DNA from: Candidatus Atribacteria bacterium 1244-E10-H5-B2
GTDB lineage: Bacteria > Atribacterota > JS1 > SB-45 > 34-128
Assembly: GCA_003575245.1 (NCBI GenBank)
Contig: NMQN01000723.1
Coordinates: 1-9,282 of the forward strand
Length of the DNA: 9,282 bases
Direction of reading: 5' to 3'
A program made the translations under genes and the position numbers. Below are positions 1 through 6,699 of the stretch, in pieces; position 1 is the stretch's first letter, and every line of letters starts with the position of its first letter. The notes beneath the pieces were generated by a model. That model was not told the origin of the DNA. It saw nothing but the letters and a program-made list of their open reading frames with translations, and searched no databases.

Positions 1-33
1 AATCCCCTGCCCCCCCCCTGAAAAAAGGTTAAT

Positions 34-74
34 AAAAAGAAGGGAGCAGGGTATGTCTATGGTATTCTGCCCTT
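34..74 (-). terminator. Probable Rho-independent terminator of the catabolic operon
   Basis: On the minus strand, about 40 bases after the aldolase stop codon, AAGGGCAG (74-67) can pair with CTG-CT-CCCTT (49-40). This gives an 8-bp stem with a 2-base bulge and a 17-base loop, followed at once by a run of T residues (complement of 38-34). The position at the end of a seven-gene same-strand run supports a terminator. The large loop and the bulge make it weaker than a textbook example. Confidence 0.5.
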
Positions 75-114
75 ATGGTAGATAAAAAACACTAACTTAT
101 ATTTTTTATTCACT

Positions 115-1047
115 TTATTCTAAAAGCTTCCATTCTCTTAATATATTCTTTAATCCTTCTATTTGTTCTTCTTTTATGGGTAATAATGGAGGCCTTGAAT
201 ACCCTCCTTCTAAGCCCATTAAATCCATTGCTTTTTTAGCATGAACTACTTGACCAAAAGTTTGTTTTATGTTACCACTCCACCACCAATCATATAAACT
301 AAGCTCTTGTGAATGAAATTTTTTGGCTTCTCTATAATCTTCTTTCCTAATTGCATCCCATAATTTTACCTGTAATTGAGGATTAAAACTTGAAATAAAT
401 GAAATAAACCCACTCATTCCAGCGAGAGCTCCAAATGGTTGTAATGATGATGAGCCTGCAAAAACTAACAATTCTTTTATTAATACTTGTGTGTGAAAAA
501 AACGTTTTATATTTGGCGTAGTCTCTTTTAAGGCAAAAACATTTTCTAATTTAGCTAACCTTTTTATTAAGTTAATCGACATATCACTCTGGCTTGCTAT
601 AACCGGGTTATTATATAGCATTATGGGTAAATCAATATTATCATCAATAAATTTATAAAAACTATACATCTGCTCTTCATTAAATGGTAAGTAATATGGC
701 TGAACAATCATTACAGCCTTTGCTCCAACTTGTTTTGAATAATTTGCTAATTCAATTACATTAAATACATTCGTATCATTACAACCAGCCATTACTAGAA
801 CTTCATTATTTGCTGCTTCAATTGTTGCCTTTATAACCTGTTTCCTTTCTTGTATATTCATAGCATAACATTCTCCTGTGCTACCATTTGCAATCAAAAA
901 TCCATTAAATGCATTTATACCATTATTTATCATATATCTTACATTCTTCTTTAACCCGTCTAAATTTAATTGCAAATCCTCATCAAAGCATGTTAAAACT
1001 AATGCTCCTATTCCGTTGAATCTCTCCTTTAATTCTTTATTATACAT
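115..1047 (-). CDS. DapA/NanA-family class I aldolase or dehydratase (not DHDPS)
   Basis: This 310-residue protein has the full length of the DHDPS/N-acetylneuraminate lyase family, a cytoplasmic TIM barrel that binds a 2-keto acid as a Schiff base. Visible landmarks are GSTGE at 55-59 (carboxylate-binding loop), YNNP at 145-148 (catalytic Tyr145) and the Schiff-base lysine Lys174 in ALKET. The arginine that follows YNVPSR in true dihydrodipicolinate synthases is absent (position 150 is Ile), so lysine synthesis is unlikely. A sugar-acid aldolase or dehydratase, such as a 2-keto-3-deoxy acid lyase giving pyruvate and an aldehyde, is the better reading. A triple tryptophan at 254-256 may line the substrate pocket. 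The ATG at 1047 follows AGGAG at 1062-1058 with a 10-base spacer. It is the last gene of the operon, 165 bases after the permease. Family is certain; substrate unknown. Confidence 0.93.
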   Translation of the reverse strand: MYNKELKERFNGIGALVLTCFDEDLQLNLDGLKKNVRYMINNGINAFNGFLIANGSTGECYAMNIQERKQVIKATIEAANNEVLVMAGCNDTNVFNVIELANYSKQVGAKAVMIVQPYYLPFNEEQMYSFYKFIDDNIDLPIMLYNNPVIASQSDMSINLIKRLAKLENVFALKETTPNIKRFFHTQVLIKELLVFAGSSSLQPFGALAGMSGFISFISSFNPQLQVKLWDAIRKEDYREAKKFHSQELSLYDWWWSGNIKQTFGQVVHAKKAMDLMGLEGGYSRPPLLPIKEEQIEGLKNILREWKLLE

Positions 1048-1117
1048 TTTTAAATTTCTCCTAATTGAACAATTTTATTTTATCTTTATACAATACTTAT
1101 TAACTTTTTGCTAAATT

Positions 1118-1125
1118 CCTCCTTT
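1118..1125 (-). other. Orphan Shine-Dalgarno-like sequence in the permease-aldolase gap
   Basis: The 165-base gap 1048-1212 is very AT-rich. Reading on the minus strand it holds AAAGGAGG at 1125-1118, a near-perfect ribosome-binding sequence. No ATG or GTG follows at a usable distance; the aldolase start is 70 bases further on and has its own AGGAG. No convincing promoter or terminator was found in this gap. The sequence may be a relic of a lost small gene or an mRNA-stabilising ribosome-binding site. Confidence 0.35.
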
Positions 1126-1212
1126 CTTTTAGATATACCAGTTTTAAAAATAACAAAATTTTTGAAACTATATTTAGATAGTATTTTATAAAAAATCTTT
1201 TTCTAAAAATCC

Positions 1213-2046
1213 CTAACCCTTGATACCGCCACCTCCCCAGCCCTTTATTAAAGATCTTTGAGCAAGTAAAAATATTATTAATGCAGGGATACTAACAATA
1301 ACACTTCCACTTAAAATATATTCCCAATATATGTCAAATTGGGTTACAAAATTATTTAAACCTACTGGAAAAGTTAACTTTAGATCAGAACTCATAAAAA
1401 TTAATGCAAATAAATATTCATTCCAAACAAAAATAAAAATAAAAACTGTTGTAGATATTATTCCAGGCAACGCCATTGGAATCACTATATTAAATAATGT
1501 CCTTAACCTTCCTGCTCCATCAACGAAAGCAGCCTCTTCAAACTCAATAGGAATACTTCGGAGAAATGCTCTCATCATCCATATGCAATAAGGTAAACAT
1601 AAAGCTATGTAGGCCAATATCAATCCAGTTAATTTATTGGCAAGTCCTGCTTTTACAGCAAATAAATATAAAGGTATAACCAATAACACCGAAGGTAACA
1701 GATATGCGAACAATGAAAAAATAGTAAATAAATTTCTCCCACGGTAATTAAATCTAGTCAGACTATAAGCAGCTAACGTTGAAACTAAAACACTTGTAGA
1801 AATAGTTCCTATTGTTATATAAACACTATTTAACAGGAATTGAATAAAATTAGTTTCACTAAACAAAAGAATATAATTAATAAAAGTAAATTGTTTGGGA
1901 AAAATTGTAGGTGGAATATTAAAAAATTCAACTTTTGACCTAAGCGATGAAAGCAACATCCAAATAATTGGGCCTACGGAATATAATACGAAAACTAAAA
2001 CACATAAATAAAAGCATATATGAGAAATATTTTTTTTAAAATTCAT
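1213..2046 (-). CDS. Carbohydrate ABC transporter permease, MalG/UgpE type
   Basis: This 277-residue inner-membrane protein is the second permease of a CUT1-type sugar importer. Six hydrophobic segments are recognisable, starting at about residues 9-32, then around 72-95, 108-131, 140-160, 198-218 and 245-262. The cytoplasmic EAA loop that docks the ATPase is clear: EEAAFVDGAG at 170-179 followed by the usual IP..LPG stretch at 189-195. The glycine-rich C-terminal tail (KGWGGGGIKG) matches the typical G-rich MalG ending. The ATG at 2046 lies 1 base after the stop of the upstream permease, and GAGG/TAGGA sequences inside that gene's end serve as the ribosome-binding site, so translation is probably coupled. 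It should form a heterodimer with the neighbouring permease and receive substrate from the binding protein. Confidence 0.93.
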   Translation of the reverse strand: MNFKKNISHICFYLCVLVFVLYSVGPIIWMLLSSLRSKVEFFNIPPTIFPKQFTFINYILLFSETNFIQFLLNSVYITIGTISTSVLVSTLAAYSLTRFNYRGRNLFTIFSLFAYLLPSVLLVIPLYLFAVKAGLANKLTGLILAYIALCLPYCIWMMRAFLRSIPIEFEEAAFVDGAGRLRTLFNIVIPMALPGIISTTVFIFIFVWNEYLFALIFMSSDLKLTFPVGLNNFVTQFDIYWEYILSGSVIVSIPALIIFLLAQRSLIKGWGGGGIKG

Positions 2047-2047
2047 A

Positions 2048-2932
2048 CTATCCTACCTCTTCTTGAGACTTTCCAGTAATCCTCATGTATAATATAATAA
2101 AAACTGTAACAATTAATAATGTCACCATTGCATCTGCAGCACCTTTACCAAGCTGCATGGCTTTAAAGGCAGATTTATATATTAATACAGGCAATGTTTG
2201 CGTGCTAGTGCCCGGCCCCCCACCGGTAAGAATCAAAAACATATCTACTTTTTTAAACATAAATATTCCTCTTAAGAGAATTACAACTAATAAAACACCT
2301 TTTATCTCTGGTAAAGTAATATATCTAAACTGACTCCATTTGCTAGCACCATCAATTTCTGCAGCTTCATATAATTCTAGTGGAATTGTCTGTAAACGAG
2401 CAAGAATATTGATAATAACAAAAGGTGAAAAGCGCCAAATACCAATACAAATTAGAGAAAAAAAAGCAAAACGAGAATCTGCTAGCCAACTTATTGTCTT
2501 ACTAATAATATTAAGTTGCATTAATATATAATTAAATATCCCGTAATTTTCATTCAATAACCATTTCCACATCAGGGTTACAGAAATAGTAGGCATAAAA
2601 AACGGCAATAATACTAATGCCCGTGCTAAAGTTCTCCCTTTAAAATCTTCGTTAAGTAATAAAGCTGCACTAACTCCCAACAAAACTTGTGCAATCACAC
2701 TAGCTACTGTCCAAATAATGCTTAACGATAAAGCATTCCAAAATTCTTTATCTTGAAGCGTTTCAATATAATTAGTTAAGCCTATAAAATGTCCTTTTAA
2801 TTCATATATTAATTGTGAATGAAAACTTAAATATGTAGCATTAATTAAAGGATAAATAATCAGAATACTAAGTAGTATTAGAGCTGGAATAAGAAAACAA
2901 AATCCCATTATATTATCTTTTTTTTTCAACAT
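2048..2932 (-). CDS. Carbohydrate ABC transporter permease, MalF/UgpA type
   Basis: This is the first permease subunit of the sugar importer, an inner-membrane protein of 294 residues from the ATG at 2932. A TTG two codons earlier (2938) is also in frame, but the ATG is preferred because an AAGTGG-like purine patch sits about 7 bases before it. There are six membrane segments, the first at about residues 8-30. The EAA docking loop reads YEAAEIDGA at about 188-196 and is followed by the ITLPEIKG stretch. LTGGGPG at about 235-241 is the well-conserved motif of UgpA-like permeases. It lies 76-82 bases after the binding-protein gene, behind a stem-loop, and 1 base before the second permease. The order binding protein, MalF-like, MalG-like is the usual one for this family. 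The substrate cannot be read from the permease. Confidence 0.92.
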   Translation of the reverse strand: MLKKKDNIMGFCFLIPALILLSILIIYPLINATYLSFHSQLIYELKGHFIGLTNYIETLQDKEFWNALSLSIIWTVASVIAQVLLGVSAALLLNEDFKGRTLARALVLLPFFMPTISVTLMWKWLLNENYGIFNYILMQLNIISKTISWLADSRFAFFSLICIGIWRFSPFVIINILARLQTIPLELYEAAEIDGASKWSQFRYITLPEIKGVLLVVILLRGIFMFKKVDMFLILTGGGPGTSTQTLPVLIYKSAFKAMQLGKGAADAMVTLLIVTVFIILYMRITGKSQEEVG

Positions 2933-2959
2933 AGGCAACCACTTTCAACTTTCTTATGC

Positions 2960-3003
2960 TTAGGATTAGGTAGATATCTTACATGGTACCTACCTAATCC
3001 TAA
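2960..3003 (-). other. Perfect 14-bp stem-loop after the binding-protein gene
   Basis: TTAGGATTAGGTAG at 2960-2973 is exactly complementary to the sequence at 2990-3003, with a 16-base loop between. On the minus strand it starts 11 bases after the binding-protein stop codon (3015-3017). It is not followed by a T run, so it is unlikely to be a full terminator. Stem-loops at this place, between binding protein and permeases, are known in mal-type operons to protect the upstream mRNA from 3' exonucleases. Confidence 0.75.
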
Positions 3004-3014
3004 TCTAATACTTT

Positions 3015-4319
3015 TTATTTAATTCCAAATCTTTTACGCCAAGTATTAGCTACATTTTTAAGAGCTTGCTCAGCCGTTAGATCCCCAGCAAGAAATTTGT
3101 TAAGCTCTGTTGATAGATTAGGCATTGAAAGGGCTTCTCCCAAATAAGGATTTACAGTATCGTGACGGAATTGAAAATCGGTTCCATACTTATAGGCTAA
3201 TTCCATAGATTTTTTTATAATATCCTTATTCTTCTTAATGCCAGGAAACTCAAAATATTCAGGATTATCTAGCCAACTGCTACGTACCGGTAAAGCATGG
3301 CCCGGTACTGAAGCAGTTAGATATTCTAAATACTGTTCTCCCGACATATAGAATTTAACAAACTCTTTAGCTATCTCTGGATGCTTTGTTCCGCTAAACA
3401 CAACAAAACTATTTATACAAGCATGAACAATTGGGTTATTTCCTGAAGGTCCTACAGGTGTCGTTACAACATCAATTTTCGAAGCTAATTCGGGATTATA
3501 TCGGTCTATAGTAGATAATAACCTTCCTGGAAATCGAACCATAGATACAAGTCCTTCTGAAAACTGCACTGCAACTTCAACATTTCCAGTATTTACTACT
3601 CCTGGAGGAGCAAATTTTGCAAGTTTACCATAAAATTCTAAGGCCTCAATAGCTTCGGGAGAATCTATGACCACATTATTATTTTCATCAAAATAATCTG
3701 CACCGTTAGCCCATAAAAAAGCTGAAAAGAAAAAATAATTTGATGGCATTCCTCCAAGAATGGCAATACCATATTGGTCAATTTTACCATCTCCATCAGT
3801 ATCTACTGTCAAAGCTTCAGCTGCTTTTAAATATTCATCAAAAGTAGTTGGAGGCTTAATTCCAGCCTTCTCGAAAAGGTCCTTCCTATAATATAGTACC
3901 TGTGATTCTGTATGAATAGGTATGTCATATATTTTGTGATCTAAATTTGGAGTAACAAATTTTCTAGGAATATCACCTATATCTTCAAATAGATCTTTTA
4001 GTGGAAGAAGAAACCCTTGTTCAACTAATCCTGGTACCATACGAGGAGAGAAAAAAGCTACATCTGGTGCAGTACCAGCCCTGAGCTGAGCAGCAAGCTT
4101 TGGAAGGACATCCTCAAGGTTAGCATGCTGAATATTAACTTTAACGTCAGGATGCGTCTCCTCAAATCTCTTTATAATATTATTATCAACCTCTACTGTT
4201 GTTGGATCGGTTTCAGGTGTCAAATAAGTAATCGTTACAGTATTAGCAAAACCTTGTAAACATAAAACCGATATAGAAATAAGAGTAATTGAAATTATCA
4301 TTATTAAAAACTTCCTCAT
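3015..4319 (-). CDS. Extracellular sugar-binding protein of ABC transporter (SBP family 1)
   Basis: This 434-residue exported protein captures the substrate and delivers it to the two permeases. Residues 1-25 form a signal peptide: MRK, a hydrophobic core to about 20, and a probable cut after GFA (23-25). The lone Cys20 is preceded by VL, not by the small residue a lipobox needs, so the mature protein is probably soluble in a periplasm. Family landmarks are the LxYRKDLFEKAGI stretch at about 142-154 and an Asp-rich DTDGDGKIDQYG loop at 173-184, both common in SBP_bac_1 proteins of CUT1 importers. The ATG at 4319 follows AAGGAGGA (4334-4327) with a 7-base spacer, among the best ribosome-binding sites in the window. 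Stem-loops flank the gene on both sides. The ligand is probably a carbohydrate, polyol or glycoside; its identity is unknown. Confidence 0.95.
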   Translation of the reverse strand: MRKFLIMIISITLISISVLCLQGFANTVTITYLTPETDPTTVEVDNNIIKRFEETHPDVKVNIQHANLEDVLPKLAAQLRAGTAPDVAFFSPRMVPGLVEQGFLLPLKDLFEDIGDIPRKFVTPNLDHKIYDIPIHTESQVLYYRKDLFEKAGIKPPTTFDEYLKAAEALTVDTDGDGKIDQYGIAILGGMPSNYFFFSAFLWANGADYFDENNNVVIDSPEAIEALEFYGKLAKFAPPGVVNTGNVEVAVQFSEGLVSMVRFPGRLLSTIDRYNPELASKIDVVTTPVGPSGNNPIVHACINSFVVFSGTKHPEIAKEFVKFYMSGEQYLEYLTASVPGHALPVRSSWLDNPEYFEFPGIKKNKDIIKKSMELAYKYGTDFQFRHDTVNPYLGEALSMPNLSTELNKFLAGDLTAEQALKNVANTWRKRFGIK

Positions 4320-4349
4320 TACATAATCCTCCTTAAAAATTTTAATACA

Positions 4350-4396
4350 GGTAACAAAATAATAATCTTTTCATTTTATTATCCTATTTGTTTACC
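4350..4396 (-). other. Stem-loop in the leader between the alcohol dehydrogenase and the binding protein
   Basis: On the minus strand GGTAA-CAAA-ATAATAA can pair with TTATTAT-TTTG-TTACC (arms within 4396-4376 and 4366-4350). This gives 16 base pairs interrupted by a 1-base and a 4-base bulge, with a 10-base loop. A purine-rich AGGAGGTGG (4403-4395) touches the base of the 5' arm. The binding-protein ribosome-binding site lies 16 bases beyond the 3' arm. There is no clean T run, so a processing or stabilising element, or a weak attenuator, is more likely than a terminator. Confidence 0.5.
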
Positions 4397-4416
4397 ACCT
4401 CCTATACTATTTTTAG

Positions 4417-5580
4417 CTATTTTACTTTAAGGGCCTTTTTATATATTCTTTTTGCATCCTCAAATATTATTTCTCGTGGATTATTTTTAATAAGGCGTTG
4501 TTGTTCTGATATAGCCATTGTTGCAAGATTGTCTAATACCTTTTCAGAAACCTCGAATCCTTCAATGGTAATACCGACATCGCTAACCAGTTTCCTAATT
4601 TTATCCACAACAGATTTTACGATTTTTTCTTTGGAAAAATTAGTAGTTTTAATTTTCATTACATCAGCAACTTTAATAAACTTTTCTGGAACTACTTTTG
4701 AATTAAATTCCATTACACCAGCCAGAAGGATTGAATTGGATAACCCATGACTGAAATTGTATTTACCGCCGAGCGGATAAGCCAGAGCATGTACTCCCCC
4801 TGTACCGGAATTTGTTATAGCTATCCCTCCATAAAGGCTACCAAGCGCCATATAGTACCTTGCTTCTTTATCGATTCCATTTCTAACAGCTCTTCGAAGA
4901 TATTTACTGATTAATCTCATGGAATCCAAAGCAAATAAATCACTCATTGGATTTGATTTTTTGCAAATAAAACATTCAACTGCATGAGTAAAAGCATCTA
5001 TTCCCGTCTCAGCAGTAACCTTTGGTGGGACTGAAAATGTAAGTTCAGGATCAAGAATAACCAAATCCGGTATTAGATAAGGACTGACTATACCTTTTTT
5101 CCATTCCCTTTTTTTATCCTTAACTATAGCGTTAGGTGTAACTTCGGCACCTGTACCTGAAGTTGTAGGGAGAATAATTAATGGAATACCTGGTTTATCA
5201 ATCAAATTCGTTCCTATATAATTCCTTACAGAACCCTCAATACTGCCAGAGATAGCCACTAATTTAGCCGTATCAATTGTACTACCACCACCAATACCAA
5301 TAATTCCATCGTAATTAGAAATAATATTCAGCTCCTTAATAGCTTGATCTATTTCAGTTATTGTTGGCTCATTTTTTATATTATCAAATACTGTAAAAGA
5401 AATATTCTCCTCTTTTAAATTATTAAATATATAATCAACTATTCCCATCTTTTTTAAATTGTAATCAATGGGTATTAATACTTTCTTAAGTTTTTTTTTC
5501 TTAATTATATTTACTATTTCTCTACTTTTAGAAAAACCAACCTCAATCTTACAAGGCATTTTAAATATAAAATTCTTCAT
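4417..5580 (-). CDS. Iron-containing (group III) alcohol dehydrogenase
   Basis: This is a 387-residue cytoplasmic NAD(P)-dependent dehydrogenase of the FucO/1,3-propanediol dehydrogenase family, at the family's usual length. The nucleotide-binding GGGS is at 97-100 with Asp103 following. TTSGTGAEVT is at 139-148. The four metal ligands are all in place: Asp195 and His199 in GIDAFTHAVE, His264 in GGVHALAYPLG and His278 in FSHGLSN. The ATG at 5580 follows CAGGAGG with a 9-base spacer. Stop to start with pdxA2 is 46 bases, so the two are co-transcribed. In this operon it may reduce an aldehyde released by the aldolase (such as glycolaldehyde or lactaldehyde), or oxidise a polyol on its way to the acid. 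Sequence alone does not decide direction or substrate. Confidence 0.94.
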   Translation of the reverse strand: MKNFIFKMPCKIEVGFSKSREIVNIIKKKKLKKVLIPIDYNLKKMGIVDYIFNNLKEENISFTVFDNIKNEPTITEIDQAIKELNIISNYDGIIGIGGGSTIDTAKLVAISGSIEGSVRNYIGTNLIDKPGIPLIILPTTSGTGAEVTPNAIVKDKKREWKKGIVSPYLIPDLVILDPELTFSVPPKVTAETGIDAFTHAVECFICKKSNPMSDLFALDSMRLISKYLRRAVRNGIDKEARYYMALGSLYGGIAITNSGTGGVHALAYPLGGKYNFSHGLSNSILLAGVMEFNSKVVPEKFIKVADVMKIKTTNFSKEKIVKSVVDKIRKLVSDVGITIEGFEVSEKVLDNLATMAISEQQRLIKNNPREIIFEDAKRIYKKALKVK

Positions 5581-5626
5581 TGTGATAAGCCTCCTGCCTT
5601 AAATAGCATTATTTTGTTATTCTAGT

Positions 5627-6646
5627 CTATTTTGCAAAATCAATAGCCATTTTAATAGCCCCTACCATACTTTCTTCATTAGCCCTACCTTCTCCAGCTT
5701 TACCAAAAGCAACTCCATGATCAACCGAAGTTCGAATAATCGGTAATCCTACAGTAACATTTACTCCACTCATTGTTAACCATTTATTAGTTTCTTTAAT
5801 ATATTTAAATCCAATAATCTTCGTAGGAATATGACCTTGGTCATGATACATAACTATTGCAATATTATATTGTCCACCTATAACCTTAGAAAAAATCGTA
5901 TCTGGAGGAATCGGTCCCTCAACATCTATCCCTTCTTTTTTGGCTTGAACTATCGCGGGAATTATTTCTTCAATTTCTTCTTTACCAAAAAGTCCTCCCT
6001 CTCCAGCATGAGGATTTAATCCAGCTACCCCAATTTTTGGATTTTTAATTCCTAAATCTTTCAATACTTTATCCGCCAAATGAATAACTGTTAAAACCCT
6101 CTCCTTTTTTACTAAATCACACGCCTGACGTAAGGAAACATGTGTAGAGACGTGAATCACTCTTAAATTATCATCTGCTAACATCATGGCATAATTCTTT
6201 GTTTTAGTACGAGATGCAAATATCTCGGTATGACCAGCGAAAGGTGAGCCGGCGGCTTTAATTGCTTCTTTATGAATAGGACCAGTCACTACCGCATCTA
6301 CTAAACCCTTCATAGACAAATCAATCCCTTTGTAAATATAATCCAATGATGCCTGGCCTGCTTTAGCGCTTACTTTCCCATAATTAAATTCATCAAGAGC
6401 GATATTATTCAAATCTATTAGATCAATGATACCAAATTCTCCTTTAATTTCTTTGGTATTTTTAATAACATTCAACTTCAAATTCGAAGGAATAAATTTT
6501 ATTGCATCATTTATAACACAACTGCTTCCAATAACTATTGGTTTTGATTTTTTATAAATCTCTTTTTTACTTAAGACTTTAACTATAATCTCTGCTCCTA
6601 TACCTGCTGGATCTCCCATGGTGATAGCAATAACTGGTCTTTTCAT
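5627..6646 (-). CDS. pdxA2: 4-phospho-D-threonate/erythronate dehydrogenase (PdxA2 type)
   Basis: This 339-residue member of the PdxA family oxidises C3 of a 4-phosphorylated four-carbon acid with NAD. The product decarboxylates to dihydroxyacetone phosphate in PdxA2 enzymes. The N-terminus has the canonical TMGDPAGIG (9-17), which fixes the ATG at 6646. Metal-binding histidines are His169 (STHVSLR), His213 (LNPHAGEGG) and His268 (YHDQG). GHTE is at 138-141 and RTSVDHG at 305-311. After YHDQG the protein reads HIPTK and carries about 10 extra residues compared with E. coli PdxA (around 281-292). I associate both traits with the PdxA2 branch rather than vitamin B6 synthesis. The adjacent DUF1537 kinase supports this strongly. 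No ribosome-binding site lies at normal distance; see the leader entry. The alternative, true 4-hydroxythreonine-4-phosphate dehydrogenase, is less likely. Confidence 0.92.
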   Translation of the reverse strand: MKRPVIAITMGDPAGIGAEIIVKVLSKKEIYKKSKPIVIGSSCVINDAIKFIPSNLKLNVIKNTKEIKGEFGIIDLIDLNNIALDEFNYGKVSAKAGQASLDYIYKGIDLSMKGLVDAVVTGPIHKEAIKAAGSPFAGHTEIFASRTKTKNYAMMLADDNLRVIHVSTHVSLRQACDLVKKERVLTVIHLADKVLKDLGIKNPKIGVAGLNPHAGEGGLFGKEEIEEIIPAIVQAKKEGIDVEGPIPPDTIFSKVIGGQYNIAIVMYHDQGHIPTKIIGFKYIKETNKWLTMSGVNVTVGLPIIRTSVDHGVAFGKAGEGRANEESMVGAIKMAIDFAK

Positions 6647-6662
6647 TGTGAAATATAATCTA

Positions 6663-6695
6663 GTCCACTATTAATAAGTAATGAACTTTTCCTCC
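6663..6695 (-). promoter_or_regulatory. Unusual pdxA2 leader: distant SD plus small hairpin
   Basis: The only SD-like sequence before pdxA2 is GGAGG at 6695-6691, 44 bases before the ATG. Between them, minus-strand bases 6686-6663 can fold into an 8-bp stem (two G-T pairs) with an 8-base loop, which shortens the distance to about 20 bases. In-frame stops upstream (nearest TAG eight codons before the ATG) and the lack of another start codon rule out a longer protein. The hairpin is weak, and its role in translation is inference. Confidence 0.3.
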
Positions 6696-6699
6696 ATTC

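Noticed and set aside
10..18. Run of nine C residues near the left edge
   Set aside because: It is a simple homopolymer after the operon terminator with no associated structure. It could equally be a sequencing artefact.
878..1114. 78-codon open frame on the + strand
   Set aside because: It is antisense to the start of the aldolase gene, is rich in Phe/Ile/Leu from AT-rich sequence, and has no supporting site.
4388..4750. 120-codon open frame on the + strand
   Set aside because: It lies opposite the C-terminal part of the alcohol dehydrogenase, which has all its metal ligands. The shadow frame has no recognisable motif.
5627..6646. Vitamin B6 (PdxA) role
   Set aside because: The DUF1537 kinase neighbour, the HIPTK sequence after YHDQG and the extra residues near 281-292 point to the catabolic PdxA2 branch. 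No other B6 gene is nearby.
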